Positions 15,370-24,519 of a stretch of 64,000 nt of DNA are shown here, in pieces (within the stretch, counting starts at the first letter, position 1; the number at the start of each line of letters is the position of its first letter). The DNA lies in contig CAXXFU010000009.1 of NCBI GenBank assembly GCA_963675235.2, positions 1 through 64,000 of the forward strand, read 5' to 3'. The position numbers and the translations under genes were made by a program. Under the pieces are notes generated by a model. The model had not been told where the DNA came from. It ran no database searches and saw only the letters and a list, made by a program, of their open reading frames with translations. Source of the DNA: JAHJQZ01 sp963675235 (GTDB lineage Bacteria > Pseudomonadota > Alphaproteobacteria > Rhizobiales > Devosiaceae).

Positions 15370-15483
15370 CCCGCGTCATTCCCGACCTGCTCGGGAATCC
15401 AGTGCGAGGCGTCCACCGAGCGTTTGACTCCTTTCACGCGCAGAACTGCGCGTGGCTGGATTCCCGTTTTCACGGGAATGACG
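15370..15483. repeat. Composite intergenic repeat with three stem-loops after prfB
   Basis: Three hairpins in 115 bp: ATTCCCGA/TCGGGAAT (15378-15385, 15391-15398), CACGCGCA/TGCGCGTG (15435-15442, 15447-15454) and ATTCCCGT/ACGGGAAT (15460-15467, 15472-15479), bounded by GTCATT at the left and AATGAC at the right. The outer arms resemble the common bacterial GTCATTCCCG...CGGGAATGAC repeat. A diverged relative lies at 33344-33449. It probably also terminates prfB and the convergent M23 gene. Confidence 0.65.
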
Positions 15484-15555
15484 ATGTGGATGAGCGCTTC
15501 CGGCACGACATGGCAAGCTCTCGGCACGCGCTGCCATTTCTACTTCATCGATAGC

Positions 15556-16710
15556 CTAAAGAATCGCCTGCAACGCTCTGCCGGCCTTGAGGAAGGCGTC
15601 GGGATCGACCGGCTTGCCGCCGCGGCGTACCTCGAAATGCAGGTGCGGGCCGGTCGAGCGGCCGGTGGAGCCCGACTTGGCGATCAGGTCGCCGGTCGAC
15701 ACCTTGTCGCCGACATCGACCAGGATCCCCGACAGGTGGCCGTAGCGGGTGACGATGCCGTCGCCGTGGTCGATTTCGACAAGATTGCCGTAGCCGGAAC
15801 GCTTGCCGGCGAAACTGACCCTTCCGGCGCCGGCGGCCAGTACGCGTGTGCCGGTCGAAGCGGCAAAGTCCAGCCCGGAGTGAAAGGCCTTGGTGCCGAC
15901 GAATGGATCGGTGCGCACGCCATAGGGCGAGGTCATGCGCAGCGAACCGACCAGCGGGCGGTGCACCGGCGCATCGGCAGCGGCGTCGCGGGCGACGGCG
16001 AAGCGGCGCAATTCCAGCGCCACGGCATTGGCGGCATCGGTCAGGGAACTGGCATTGGCGGCACTCGCCGGCTCAAACGGGCCGCCCTGAGCGGAAAGAG
16101 TATCGGTCGGGATGCCGATGTCATTGAGCGTTCTGTCGACCTTGTCGGAGGCCGAACGGGCCAGATCGGCGAGACTGGCCATCGCCGAGGCGTTTTCCTG
16201 CTTCATCAGGGTCAGCGAGGTGCCGATATCGGACAGCGACACGGCGGCCGTGTCCTTTGCTGCGATCGGTGCAGCGGCAGGCTGAGGCGCCGGTGTATCG
16301 GCGGCCACTAGCCCGAGGTCCTCGGCCATGCGCGTCAGCGCCCGGACCACGTGCTGCTGTTCGGATAGGTCTTCCTGCTGCTGCACCAGGTCGCGCACCT
16401 GCAGGTTGATATCGCCTTCGCGGGCATATTGGCGCGAATTGAGCCTGTCGATTTCCGTCCGCAGATCGGCAATGCGCGTCTCGTAGATGGCGATGGTGCG
16501 GTCCGAGGCCGGCGCCACCAGCTTGACGATGTCGGCATGCATCGACAGCACCAGCACCAGTCCGGCGATGACGGTCAGAAGCGTGCCCGAAACCGCGTAA
16601 AACAATGCAGCCGGAACGCCTGCAGCTGGCGGCGGTTTGCGGCTAGTGGACAGGGAAGACGCCTTATTACGCAAGATGACACTCCGATGGCCCGTCAGCA
16701 TGTTTTCCAA
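15556..16710 (-). CDS. M23 family metallopeptidase (LytM-type), membrane-anchored
   Basis: Putative peptidoglycan endopeptidase or divisome activator, 384 residues. Short cytoplasmic start, one transmembrane segment (about residues 36-57, LFYAVSGTLLTVIAGLVLVL), a coiled-coil region (about 70-125), a Ser/Ala-rich linker, then the LytM fold with YGVRTDPFVGTKAFHSGLDFA-type first His and Asp, HGDGIVTRYGHLSG and GPHLHFEVR. All zinc ligands and the catalytic His are kept, so it is probably active. It lies downstream of bcp on the same strand with an 86-bp gap. Confidence 0.92.
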   Translation of the reverse strand: MENMLTGHRSVILRNKASSLSTSRKPPPAAGVPAALFYAVSGTLLTVIAGLVLVLSMHADIVKLVAPASDRTIAIYETRIADLRTEIDRLNSRQYAREGDINLQVRDLVQQQEDLSEQQHVVRALTRMAEDLGLVAADTPAPQPAAAPIAAKDTAAVSLSDIGTSLTLMKQENASAMASLADLARSASDKVDRTLNDIGIPTDTLSAQGGPFEPASAANASSLTDAANAVALELRRFAVARDAAADAPVHRPLVGSLRMTSPYGVRTDPFVGTKAFHSGLDFAASTGTRVLAAGAGRVSFAGKRSGYGNLVEIDHGDGIVTRYGHLSGILVDVGDKVSTGDLIAKSGSTGRSTGPHLHFEVRRGGKPVDPDAFLKAGRALQAIL

Positions 16711-16796
16711 GCGGTTGAGCAGAAGGCTCGTGGCCGGCGGGAAACAGTCGAACTCAGGAGGAATCTTGGGCGATTATGGTTAATAAAGCCCCAAAC

Positions 16797-17276
16797 TCAG
16801 GTGCTGGCGCTGAGCTCGCGAACCTTGTCGAGAACAGCGGCGGCATGCCCCTTGACGCGGGCAACAGGGAAGACGGCGGCAATGGTGCCGTCCGGAGCGA
16901 TGATGAAGCTGGTGCGCTTGAGACCCATGTACTTGCGGCCCGCCATCTGCTTTTCGCCCCAAACGCCATAGGCGGTGATGGCGACACGATCAGGGTCGGG
17001 AACAAGGCGCGACTTGAGCCCGTACTTGGCGCGAAAGGCGAGGTGGCTCTTTGCGGTATCGGGCGAGATGCCGACAAGAGTCACGCCGAGACTGGCGAAT
17101 TCGGTGCTGAGATCGGAAAAATCGCAGTTCTCGGTGGTGCAGCCCGGGGTATTGTCCTTGGGGTAGAAAAACAGCACAACGAAGTGGCCGCGTTCGGCGC
17201 CCAGATCGAATTCGGAACCATCGTCGGAGGCGAGCTTGAACACGGGAGCGATGTCGCCGGGGCTGGGGAGTGTCAT
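16797..17276 (-). CDS. bcp: Thioredoxin-dependent thiol peroxidase (peroxiredoxin Q/Bcp)
   Basis: Cytoplasmic peroxiredoxin that reduces hydroperoxides with thioredoxin as electron donor. 159 residues; the peroxidatic Cys46 and resolving Cys51 sit in NTPGCTTENCDF, the five-residue Bcp spacing, and the conserved Arg is in GLKRTSFIIAPDG. ATG 17276 gives the standard N-terminus PSPGDIAPVFKL. It is divergent from the AsmA-like gene (132-bp gap) and precedes the M23 peptidase on the same strand. Full length with nothing missing. Confidence 0.95.
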   Translation of the reverse strand: MTLPSPGDIAPVFKLASDDGSEFDLGAERGHFVVLFFYPKDNTPGCTTENCDFSDLSTEFASLGVTLVGISPDTAKSHLAFRAKYGLKSRLVPDPDRVAITAYGVWGEKQMAGRKYMGLKRTSFIIAPDGTIAAVFPVARVKGHAAAVLDKVRELSAST

Positions 17277-17408
17277 TTTCGGTTCCTTGTCAGGGCCGCG
17301 GGCGCTATGCCTTGCGCCATATTACGGCCAGTATAGTCAGTAAGGAGGATCGCCAAATGGCGATTCTCGCATGATCGGCTTCAAGACATATCGGACAAAC
17401 CGACCTCA

Positions 17409-20400
17409 TTGACCACAGACTCGCGCGATAACGCCAACAACAAGGCCCCCGGCACGAAGAGCGAAACGGACACGCCGTCCGTTGCGGAACCGGTTTCGTC
17501 GCAGTCCGGGCCGGCAGGGAGTGGTGGAGCGAAGCCGACGGGCGGCGCCGAAAAGCGCGACTACAAGGCGGCCATCGCCAAGCTGAGGCAACCGATCCGG
17601 CGCGAGAGCGCAGCCGAGACGCCGGCAAAGCCCGGGGCCGGTACGTCGTTGCCGAGGACAGCCAACCCTCCCGCCTCCCACCACAAGCAGTCCAGCCCGC
17701 ACAAGCCGACGGACCCGAAGCCGCACGCAACGGCCAATGTGCATGTCGCACCGGCAAGCAAGCTTGTGCACACCCGCCCGTACAAGGCCGCCGAGCCAGC
17801 CGGCACCCCGGCCAGGCACGGTCCGGCTCCGGTCGCCGAGCCGCATCCGGTGCCGGAAACCCACCCGATCCTGACCCCTAGGGCGCAAGAGCCGGAGAAC
17901 CTGGATACGGCGGAGACCGTGGCGGCTGCGATCCTTGACGGCGTGCCCGAAATGGGAACGCGGACAGGCGCGATCGGCAGCGTCAGCACCACGGTCGACA
18001 AGCACGGTTTCGAGCGGCTCGACGAACTGGCGAAACATCACAAACCGTTGGCGCCGGCGGATTCCGCCCCCGATCCGATCGCCGCGTGGCGCGATCTGGC
18101 CGGACAGGGCGACAAGGCCGGCAAAAAGCCGGGCGAGGGCGATGACGCCAGTCTTGCCGCGCCAGCTGCCACCGAAAATGACGCCGAAACCGGACCGCCC
18201 CCGGTCGCCGATACGCCAACATCTGAGCATGTAGAGCATCAAGCACCATCTGCGCCGACGGTCAGCGACCTGCCGGAAAGGACCGAGACCGCCCCGGATT
18301 CAGACGCAGCAGCGGCAACAGGCGAAACCAGCGAAGCCAGGACTGTCGAAGGCGAGCCCGCCGGCGAGATGGCCGCAGAGGGTTCGGATGACGTGGCCTC
18401 GGAAGATGACGCGCAAGAGACGGACGCCGCTGCCATGCCCGCGGCGGACGCGGCAAAGCCAAAAAGGCGTCACTGGTCGTGGCCGGTTCGGATTGTCGCC
18501 GTCATCGTGGCGATCCCGGTGGCCGTGGCGGCGCTCGTTTATGCGCGACTCCTGTTCGGTCCGATCGATCTCACCTTCATCAGGCCCAATGTCGAACAGG
18601 CGGTGCGTGACAGCCTGCCACCGGACAGTGCGATCGAACTCGGCCAACTGTCCTTGTCGATCAGCGCCAATTTCTCGCCGGTCCTGCATTTCGAACCTGT
18701 GACTTTCACCGACAACAGCACCGGCGCCAGTGTCGGCATCGATGCACTCGAGATCGGCGTTTCGCCGCTGCAGACGCTGATCGGCCAGCCCGCAGCTGTG
18801 GTCACTCTGGTCAATCCGCGCCTGCAGATTCTGCAGGACCTGCTCGGGCCGCGCCTGGCCTCTTTCACCGAGAGCCGGGATCCTGAAACCGGCGAAATCG
18901 TGGTCGAGGTCCAGTCTGGACGCGATACCTATCCGGAGGTGCGCATCGGCGCAGACGGGCTCCAGCTCAGCGGACCGCCGCCACGCGGCGACGGTATCGG
19001 CCTCAGGTCGGACAATGACTGGCTGATCTACAATTTCGACGCTATGGAGCAATCCATCATCGATCTGGAGACACAGGCCCGGGAAGGGCGTTTCGCCCGC
19101 CTGCAGGTCAGGGGTGGCTCGATGGAGTTCATCGATCCGGTGATGTCGATCGTCAGGCGGTTCGACGATCTGGAAGCGCGTATCGTGCCCGGCGCTCACG
19201 GCCAGCCGACCACCGGCACGCTTGGGGCGGTGCTTGCCGGACGCACGATCGCCGGACGCTTCTCCCGCGAGGACAACGGTGGCGGCGCCTCGCAGCTGAA
19301 ATTCTCCTTCGACAACCTCGATTTCTCCGCACTGATGCCGGCGCTCGATGACCCGGATGCGCTTCTGGCCGTCAAGGGCGGCGGCGGGCTGTCCGGCGTT
19401 CTCGACTACGCGCCGGGAGGCGAGATCGAGCATGGCCAGTTCGACATCGATCTGACCGGTACGGAATTGCGCCTGAGCCATGACTATTTCGGCGTCGGGG
19501 CGGGACGGTTCTCGCTCGACTGGAACCCGAAGGCCGCGCAATTCCAGCTGCATGAGGGCGTCCTGTCGGTTGGCAAATCGACGACGCGCCTGTCCGGCGA
19601 GTTTGCCCTCGGACTTGACGATGTCTACGGTCCGATGGTGGCGATGTCCCTGAAGCTCAAGGACCTTGCCCTGGCGCCCAATGACATGAACGCGCCCGAA
19701 AGCCCGTTTTCGGTCGTCGATGTCATGGCCTGGTCGGCGCCGCTTTACGGCACCATCGGGATCGACAGGATGGTGGCGACCAAGCCGGGCGTCGAAATTC
19801 GCGCCAAGGGTCGGTTCGACCTGGTGCGTCGCGGCATCGGCGTCGATCTCGAAGTGGCGGGCGAGGGCGCGAGCGCCGACGATCTCAAGCGGTTGTGGCC
19901 CTATTTCATCGCGCGCGGCGGACGCGAATGGTTCGTCGATCACATCGTGCGTGGCCGCATGACCACCGGCTCGCTGAGATTCAAGCTGCCTGTCGGCGTT
20001 CTCGATCCGACTGTCGGCGACCAGCCTCTGCCGCCGAACACTGCTTTCATCGATCTTGTCGGCTCGGACGTGACGCTGATCCCGACCGAAGGCTTCAAGC
20101 CGGTGGCGCTTGGCGGTGACGCGAAACTGACACTGAGAGACAACAGGACCTCGGTGACCATCGCCTCGACCCGGATCGTCTCGGATCAGGGCCAGTTCAC
20201 CTTCGCCAATGGCGCCGTGCAGATCGATGCCGGCGACGCCAACCAGACGGTTGTCGAGTTCTCCGGCGATGTGAACGGGCAGATTCCGGCGCTGATCGGG
20301 TTTGCCGAAAGCCAGTCGCCGGGCGTTGTCGAAGGCTTCGGACTGCCATTTGACGCCCGCAGGATCTCCGGCCGGGTCGATGGCTCGGCGGTGCTGACAC

Positions 20401-21911
20401 TGACCTTCGGAGATGGGCCGGCGCCGCTCGCGGTCGACTACGCCGTCAACGGCACGACGCTGGACTTTGCCAGCACCGACAGGATCGCCGACCGCCTGAT
20501 CACCGACGGCCAGCTGAGTTTCCAGGCAACCCCTGATGCCTATCATGTCACCGGCACCGCCGCGCTCGACGGGGTGGCGGCGGAGCTTGTGCTCGACGGT
20601 GGCGGCGACGCGGCCGCCGACATCAAGGTCGCCTCGACAATCGATGTCGCCGAATTCGAGAGTTTCGGCTTCGATTTCTCCGAGCTGATGTCTGGCCGGA
20701 TCCGCTTTGTCGCCAAGCCGCTCGACAACGGTGGAATGCAGATCGCCGCCGACCTGACCGAAGCGCGCCTCAACCTCAAGGATGTCGGGCTCGGCAAGCA
20801 GATTGGCATCCCCGGCACCGTCAATGCCGAAATCCACACCGAAGGCACGCTGACCAAAGTCACCAAAATCGATCTCGGTTTTGCCAGCGTGCGGGTCGTC
20901 GGCGCGCTCGACTACGACAGTGAGGAGGGGCTGGTCTCGGCCGATTTCAGCGAATTTGCCCTGTCCGAAGGCGATGCGGCCCAGTTGACCGTCGTGCCGG
21001 GCGAAGAGAGCGGCTACAAGGTCACGCTCACCGGCGACCAGTTCGATCTGAAGCCGATGCTCAAGCGCTATTTTGCCCTCGACCAGACCTCGACAGGCTC
21101 GCCGCAGGCGACTTCGGTGCCCGAGGAACTGAACATCGATGCCAATCTCAAGCGCGCCATCGGCTTTTATGGCGTGACCGCCTACAATGTCGAGTTCGGG
21201 CTCGACCTCAAGGGCGAGGACCTGCTCGACGCCTCGCTTCAGGCCCAGTTCACCGACGGCAATACCGTGTCGCTGACATCGAATCCGACAAATGACGGTC
21301 GGTTGATGACGGTCGCTTTCAACGATGTCGGCACGGTGCTGCGCTTCCTCAACGTCTATCCGCGCCTGCTCGGCGGTTCGGGAAGCCTGACGCTCAAGAC
21401 CGATGCCCGCCAGCGCATCGATTTCGGCGAAATCCGCCTCAGGGACTTTGCCATCGTCGATGAAGCCAGGGTCGCCGAGATTCTCGGCAACCACAAGGAC
21501 TCCCGCAAGCTGATCGCCAACGAGAACCGGCTCAACTTCCAGAATGCCCAGGCCAGCTTCGTCAGGCGCTCCGACCGGATCGAACTGACCGATGCCGTGC
21601 TCGACGGCGGCACCATCGGCGGCACGCTCAAGGGCTTCATCTACACCAAGTCGCGCCAATATGACCTGACGGGCACCTATATCCCGCTGTTCGGGCTCAA
21701 CAACCTGTTCCAGAAACTGCCGATCATCGGCCAGATCCTGGGCGGACGCGAAGGCGAGGGACTGGTCGGAGTGACCTATGCCGTGCGTGGGGAACTCGAC
21801 AATCCCGAGTTCATCGTCAACCCCGCCTCGATCCTGGCACCCGGCATCTTCCGCTCGCTGTTCGAGTTCCGCGCCACCGAGGCGCCACGCGAAGCAACGC
21901 CCCAGCAGTAA
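17409..21911 (+). CDS. AsmA-like / DUF3971 large envelope protein
   Basis: A 1500-residue protein of the AsmA/YhdP/TamB-like group, whose members bridge inner and outer membranes and are implicated in phospholipid transport. Residues 1-350 are low-complexity, rich in Pro, Ala, Glu and Lys, presumably cytoplasmic; a transmembrane helix follows at about 357-380 (WPVRIVAVIVAIPVAVAALV); the remaining 1100 residues are repetitive beta-strand sequence (DUF3971 and AsmA C-terminal region, ending near FQKLPIIGQILGGREGEGLVGVTYAVRG). The start is a TTG without a clear SD, so the N-terminus is uncertain; internal ATGs exist near residue 181. Function is inferred from family. Confidence 0.85.
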   Translation: MTTDSRDNANNKAPGTKSETDTPSVAEPVSSQSGPAGSGGAKPTGGAEKRDYKAAIAKLRQPIRRESAAETPAKPGAGTSLPRTANPPASHHKQSSPHKPTDPKPHATANVHVAPASKLVHTRPYKAAEPAGTPARHGPAPVAEPHPVPETHPILTPRAQEPENLDTAETVAAAILDGVPEMGTRTGAIGSVSTTVDKHGFERLDELAKHHKPLAPADSAPDPIAAWRDLAGQGDKAGKKPGEGDDASLAAPAATENDAETGPPPVADTPTSEHVEHQAPSAPTVSDLPERTETAPDSDAAAATGETSEARTVEGEPAGEMAAEGSDDVASEDDAQETDAAAMPAADAAKPKRRHWSWPVRIVAVIVAIPVAVAALVYARLLFGPIDLTFIRPNVEQAVRDSLPPDSAIELGQLSLSISANFSPVLHFEPVTFTDNSTGASVGIDALEIGVSPLQTLIGQPAAVVTLVNPRLQILQDLLGPRLASFTESRDPETGEIVVEVQSGRDTYPEVRIGADGLQLSGPPPRGDGIGLRSDNDWLIYNFDAMEQSIIDLETQAREGRFARLQVRGGSMEFIDPVMSIVRRFDDLEARIVPGAHGQPTTGTLGAVLAGRTIAGRFSREDNGGGASQLKFSFDNLDFSALMPALDDPDALLAVKGGGGLSGVLDYAPGGEIEHGQFDIDLTGTELRLSHDYFGVGAGRFSLDWNPKAAQFQLHEGVLSVGKSTTRLSGEFALGLDDVYGPMVAMSLKLKDLALAPNDMNAPESPFSVVDVMAWSAPLYGTIGIDRMVATKPGVEIRAKGRFDLVRRGIGVDLEVAGEGASADDLKRLWPYFIARGGREWFVDHIVRGRMTTGSLRFKLPVGVLDPTVGDQPLPPNTAFIDLVGSDVTLIPTEGFKPVALGGDAKLTLRDNRTSVTIASTRIVSDQGQFTFANGAVQIDAGDANQTVVEFSGDVNGQIPALIGFAESQSPGVVEGFGLPFDARRISGRVDGSAVLTLTFGDGPAPLAVDYAVNGTTLDFASTDRIADRLITDGQLSFQATPDAYHVTGTAALDGVAAELVLDGGGDAAADIKVASTIDVAEFESFGFDFSELMSGRIRFVAKPLDNGGMQIAADLTEARLNLKDVGLGKQIGIPGTVNAEIHTEGTLTKVTKIDLGFASVRVVGALDYDSEEGLVSADFSEFALSEGDAAQLTVVPGEESGYKVTLTGDQFDLKPMLKRYFALDQTSTGSPQATSVPEELNIDANLKRAIGFYGVTAYNVEFGLDLKGEDLLDASLQAQFTDGNTVSLTSNPTNDGRLMTVAFNDVGTVLRFLNVYPRLLGGSGSLTLKTDARQRIDFGEIRLRDFAIVDEARVAEILGNHKDSRKLIANENRLNFQNAQASFVRRSDRIELTDAVLDGGTIGGTLKGFIYTKSRQYDLTGTYIPLFGLNNLFQKLPIIGQILGGREGEGLVGVTYAVRGELDNPEFIVNPASILAPGIFRSLFEFRATEAPREATPQQ

Positions 21912-21938
21912 CAATTGCTTAACTATTTGGAGTTGATT

Positions 21939-21957
21939 GGTATGATATTGTCATACC
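21939..21957. promoter_or_regulatory. Candidate operator/-10 of the ParD-like gene
   Basis: GGTATGA-TATTG-TCATACC is a perfect 7-bp inverted repeat 28 bp before the antitoxin start and contains TATGAT, a plausible -10. Ribbon-helix-helix antitoxins usually repress their own promoters through such repeats (family knowledge). Confidence 0.55.
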
Positions 21958-21985
21958 GACAGGATTCTCGCGGGAGTGTTTTCCG

Positions 21986-22276
21986 ATGGGCGGTGTTCAC
22001 AAGCGTTCGTTCAGCCTGACCGCAATGCAGGCCAAATACATCGACGACCAGGTCGCCTCGGGGGCTTTCGCTTCAGGCAGCGAGGTCATCCGCGAAGGCC
22101 TGCGCGCCCTGCGCATGCGGGACGCCGCTCTCGAACGCTGGATGCAGAACGACCCGTCGGCGCTGCAGGACGACGGCCCGGTGGAACCCGAGATACCCGA
22201 TGGCTCGGACAGGCCGTCGCCGATGGAAAAGGTCTTCGACCGGCTCGGCCCCTTGCCGGGCGAGAGCGACGGCTGA
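21986..22276 (+). CDS. ParD/CopG-like ribbon-helix-helix antitoxin, no toxin partner
   Basis: A 96-residue protein beginning MGGVHKRSFSLTAMQAKYID and continuing SGAFASGSEVIREGLRALRMR, the RHH DNA-binding strand and helices of ParD-type antitoxins; the tail is acidic, as expected for toxin binding. Normally a ParE toxin follows within a few bases, but here the stop is 33 bp before a terminator and then convergent tyrS; no toxin reading frame fits. It is therefore a solitary regulator or a remnant. It shares no operon with the AsmA gene, since a short intergenic operator precedes it. Confidence 0.82.
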   Translation: MGGVHKRSFSLTAMQAKYIDDQVASGAFASGSEVIREGLRALRMRDAALERWMQNDPSALQDDGPVEPEIPDGSDRPSPMEKVFDRLGPLPGESDG

Positions 22277-22308
22277 CGGCAAACGCCTGTCTTCTCCCAA
22301 ATTAAAAT

Positions 22309-22338
22309 GGGCCCGCTTCGTAACCCCGGAGCGGGCCC
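22309..22338. terminator. Bidirectional terminator between parD-like gene and tyrS
   Basis: Stem GGGCCCGCT/AGCGGGCCC (22309-22317, 22330-22338) with a 12-nt loop. On the minus strand it is followed by ATTTTAATTT, so it mainly serves tyrS. Confidence 0.8.
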
Positions 22339-22364
22339 TTGCATCTTGCGCCAAGTGCCCGGTG

Positions 22365-23606
22365 CTAGACCGGCTTGAGCAGGGCGTGCTTCTTCTTGCC
22401 GACCGAGAGCTTGATGACGCCCTCGGGCAACAGAGCCGCGTCGGTCAGCGTGCCGCGCTCGTCGGAAACCGTCTCATCATTGACCTTGAGCGCCCCGGCC
22501 TTGAGATGCCGGCGTGCTTCGCCGTTCGAGCCGGCAAGTCCGGAAGTCACGAAGGCGGCCAACAGCCCGATGCCGGCCTTCAGCTCGCCCATGGCGACCT
22601 CGGTCGTCGGCAGCGACAGGTCGATGGCGCCCTGTTCGAAGGTGGCGCGCGCCGTCTCGGCAGCCTGCTCGGCGGCCTCGCGGCCGTGGACGATGGCCGT
22701 TGCCTCGGTGGCGAGGATCTTCTTGGCGTCGTTGATATCGGCCTTGGCGATGCGGGCGATTTCGGAAAGCGGCAGGCGGGTGAAGATCTTGAGGAAGCGC
22801 TCGATATCGGCGTCCTCGCAATTGCGCCAGTACTGCCAGAAGTCATACGGGCTGAACAAATCGGCGTTGAGCCAGACAGCGCCATTGGCGGTTTTGCCCA
22901 TTTTGGCGCCCGAAGCCGTTGTCAGAAGCGGCGTCGTCAGCGCATAGAACTGCTTGTCGAGCATGCGGTGACCGAGATCGACGCCGTTGATGATGTTGCC
23001 CCACTGGTCGGAGCCGCCCATCTGCAACGTACAGCCATGGCGCTTGTTGAGCTCGACGAAGTCGTAGCCCTGCATGATCATGTAGTTGAATTCCAGAAAC
23101 GACAGCGACTGCTCGCGATCGAGCCGCAGCTTGACGCTGTCGAAGCTGAGCATGCGGTTGACCGAGAAATGGCGCCCGACGTCGCGCAGAAACTCGACAT
23201 AGTTCAGCTTCATCAGCCAGTCGGCATTGTTGACCATGATGGCCGGATTGGAGCCCTCGTAATTGAGGATGCGTCCATAGACGCGCTTGATGCTCTCGAT
23301 GTTGGAATTGATCTTTTCCACGCTCAGCAACTGCCGCTGATCGTCCCGGAAGCTCGGATCCCCGACCATCGAGGTGCCGCCGCCCATCAGCGAAATGGCG
23401 GTGTGCCCGGTCTCCTGCAGCCAATAGAGCAGGGTGACGGTGATCAGGTTGCCGATATGGATCGAGGTGGCCGTTGCGTCGTAGCCGACATAGCCGGTGA
23501 TCTTTTCATTCGCCGCCAGGGCATCGAGCCCTTCGGGATCGGAAATCTGGGCGATGAAGCCGCGCTCGTCGAGCACCTGCAGGAAATCGGATTTGTATGT
23601 TGTCAT
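22365..23606 (-). CDS. tyrS: Tyrosyl-tRNA synthetase
   Basis: Class I aminoacyl-tRNA synthetase charging tRNA-Tyr, 413 residues from ATG 23606. The HIGH-type signature is HIGN (in ATSIHIGNLITVT), the tRNA/ATP loop is KMGKT (in GAKMGKTANGAVW), and tyrosine-pocket residues lie in GYDATA and QMGGSDQWGNIING. The C-terminal S4 RNA-binding domain (about 345-410, SNGEARRHLKAGALKVND) is complete. An in-frame ATG at 23636 would add ten residues; neither start has a good SD, so I follow the family's usual N-terminus. Convergent with the ParD-like gene. Confidence 0.96.
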   Translation of the reverse strand: MTTYKSDFLQVLDERGFIAQISDPEGLDALAANEKITGYVGYDATATSIHIGNLITVTLLYWLQETGHTAISLMGGGTSMVGDPSFRDDQRQLLSVEKINSNIESIKRVYGRILNYEGSNPAIMVNNADWLMKLNYVEFLRDVGRHFSVNRMLSFDSVKLRLDREQSLSFLEFNYMIMQGYDFVELNKRHGCTLQMGGSDQWGNIINGVDLGHRMLDKQFYALTTPLLTTASGAKMGKTANGAVWLNADLFSPYDFWQYWRNCEDADIERFLKIFTRLPLSEIARIAKADINDAKKILATEATAIVHGREAAEQAAETARATFEQGAIDLSLPTTEVAMGELKAGIGLLAAFVTSGLAGSNGEARRHLKAGALKVNDETVSDERGTLTDAALLPEGVIKLSVGKKKHALLKPV

Positions 23607-23671
23607 GGCACTGTTTCTTGGCTGCGAGAGCCTCATGGCGAACGTATCAAGCCATGAAGCGGGACTACGGA

Positions 23672-23720
23672 TCCTCGTCCTTCGTGCTTCGACAAGCGCT
23701 CAGCAGGCTCAGGATGAGGG
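23672..23720. repeat. Imperfect palindromic intergenic element
   Basis: Arms CCTCGTCCT (23673-23681) and AGGATGAGG (23711-23719) enclose a GC-rich centre with AGCGCTCAGC, in the gap between two minus-strand genes. From memory, sequences of this type are dispersed in many proteobacterial genomes. It could also be the end of the hydrolase transcript. Confidence 0.45.
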
Positions 23721-23748
23721 TCCTCTCGTATCGCCGTGAATGAGGTCT

Positions 23749-24411
23749 CTACCGGCCACCGCCCGCGGCAATATCGGCGCGGCGCCGGTCGAGATACTCG
23801 GCGCACCGCCCGATCAGCTCATCGACATCGTTCTCGAAGAAGTGATTGGCACCGGGCACGATCTGCTGCTCGATGGTGATACCCTTCTGGGTCTTGAGCT
23901 TGTCCACCAGTTTCTGCACCGAAGCGGGCGGGGTGACGCGGTCTTCCTCGCCATGAATGATCAGGCCCGAGGACGGGCAGGGGGCGAGGAAAGAGAAATC
24001 ATAAAGGTTCTCCTGCGGGGCGACGGAGATGAAGCCCTCGACCTCGGGGCGGCGCATCAGCAGCTGCATGCCGATCCAGGCGCCGAAGGAGAAACCGGCG
24101 ATCCAGCAGCCTTTCGATTCGCGGTTGAGCGACTGCAGCCAGTCCAGAGCCGCCGCCGCGTCGGACAATTCGCCGACACCGTGGTCGAACAGGCCCTGCG
24201 AGCGCCCGACGCCGCGCGAATTGAAACGCAACACGGAGAAGCCGCGCTCCACGAACATGTAGAACAGATGGTAGACCACCTGATTGTTCATGGTGCCGCC
24301 GAATTCGGGATGCGGATGCAGCACGATGGCGCACGGACTGTTGGGCGATTTGCCCGGCTGGTAGCGCCCTTCCAGGCGTCCGGCAGGTCCGTTGAAAATC
24401 ACTTCTGGCAT
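23749..24411 (-). CDS. Alpha/beta hydrolase family protein
   Basis: A 220-residue serine hydrolase-like protein. The oxyanion region is VLHPHPEFGGTMNN, the nucleophile elbow GFSFG (in IAGFSFGAWIG), the acid is probably the Asp of HGEEDRVTPP, and the His is in GANHFFEND. These features match a widespread bacterial group (COG2945-like) whose substrate is undetermined. It is divergent from the SUF operon, with the Irr box in the shared 252-bp gap. No signal peptide, so cytoplasmic. Confidence 0.85.
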   Translation of the reverse strand: MPEVIFNGPAGRLEGRYQPGKSPNSPCAIVLHPHPEFGGTMNNQVVYHLFYMFVERGFSVLRFNSRGVGRSQGLFDHGVGELSDAAAALDWLQSLNRESKGCWIAGFSFGAWIGMQLLMRRPEVEGFISVAPQENLYDFSFLAPCPSSGLIIHGEEDRVTPPASVQKLVDKLKTQKGITIEQQIVPGANHFFENDVDELIGRCAEYLDRRRADIAAGGGR

Positions 24412-24519
24412 TTCCGAACTCCTTGGGTGGCGCCGCCGCCGCTTGTTTCAGGCGCGATCCGCACCGGCCGCGGCTTGACGAACGCGCATACGCTTCGTAA
24501 AAACTGGGTATAGGCCCAA

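Noticed and set aside
15370..15483. CRISPR array
   Set aside because: The repeated pieces are hairpins of different sequence, without regular spacers or cas genes.
18300..21914. A 1204-codon open frame on the minus strand
   Set aside because: It lies wholly opposite the AsmA-like gene, its protein is His/Asp/Arg-rich without any domain, and it is the usual antisense shadow in high-GC DNA.
21986..22364. A complete ParDE toxin-antitoxin pair
   Set aside because: Only the antitoxin is present; a terminator and convergent tyrS follow, leaving no space for a toxin.
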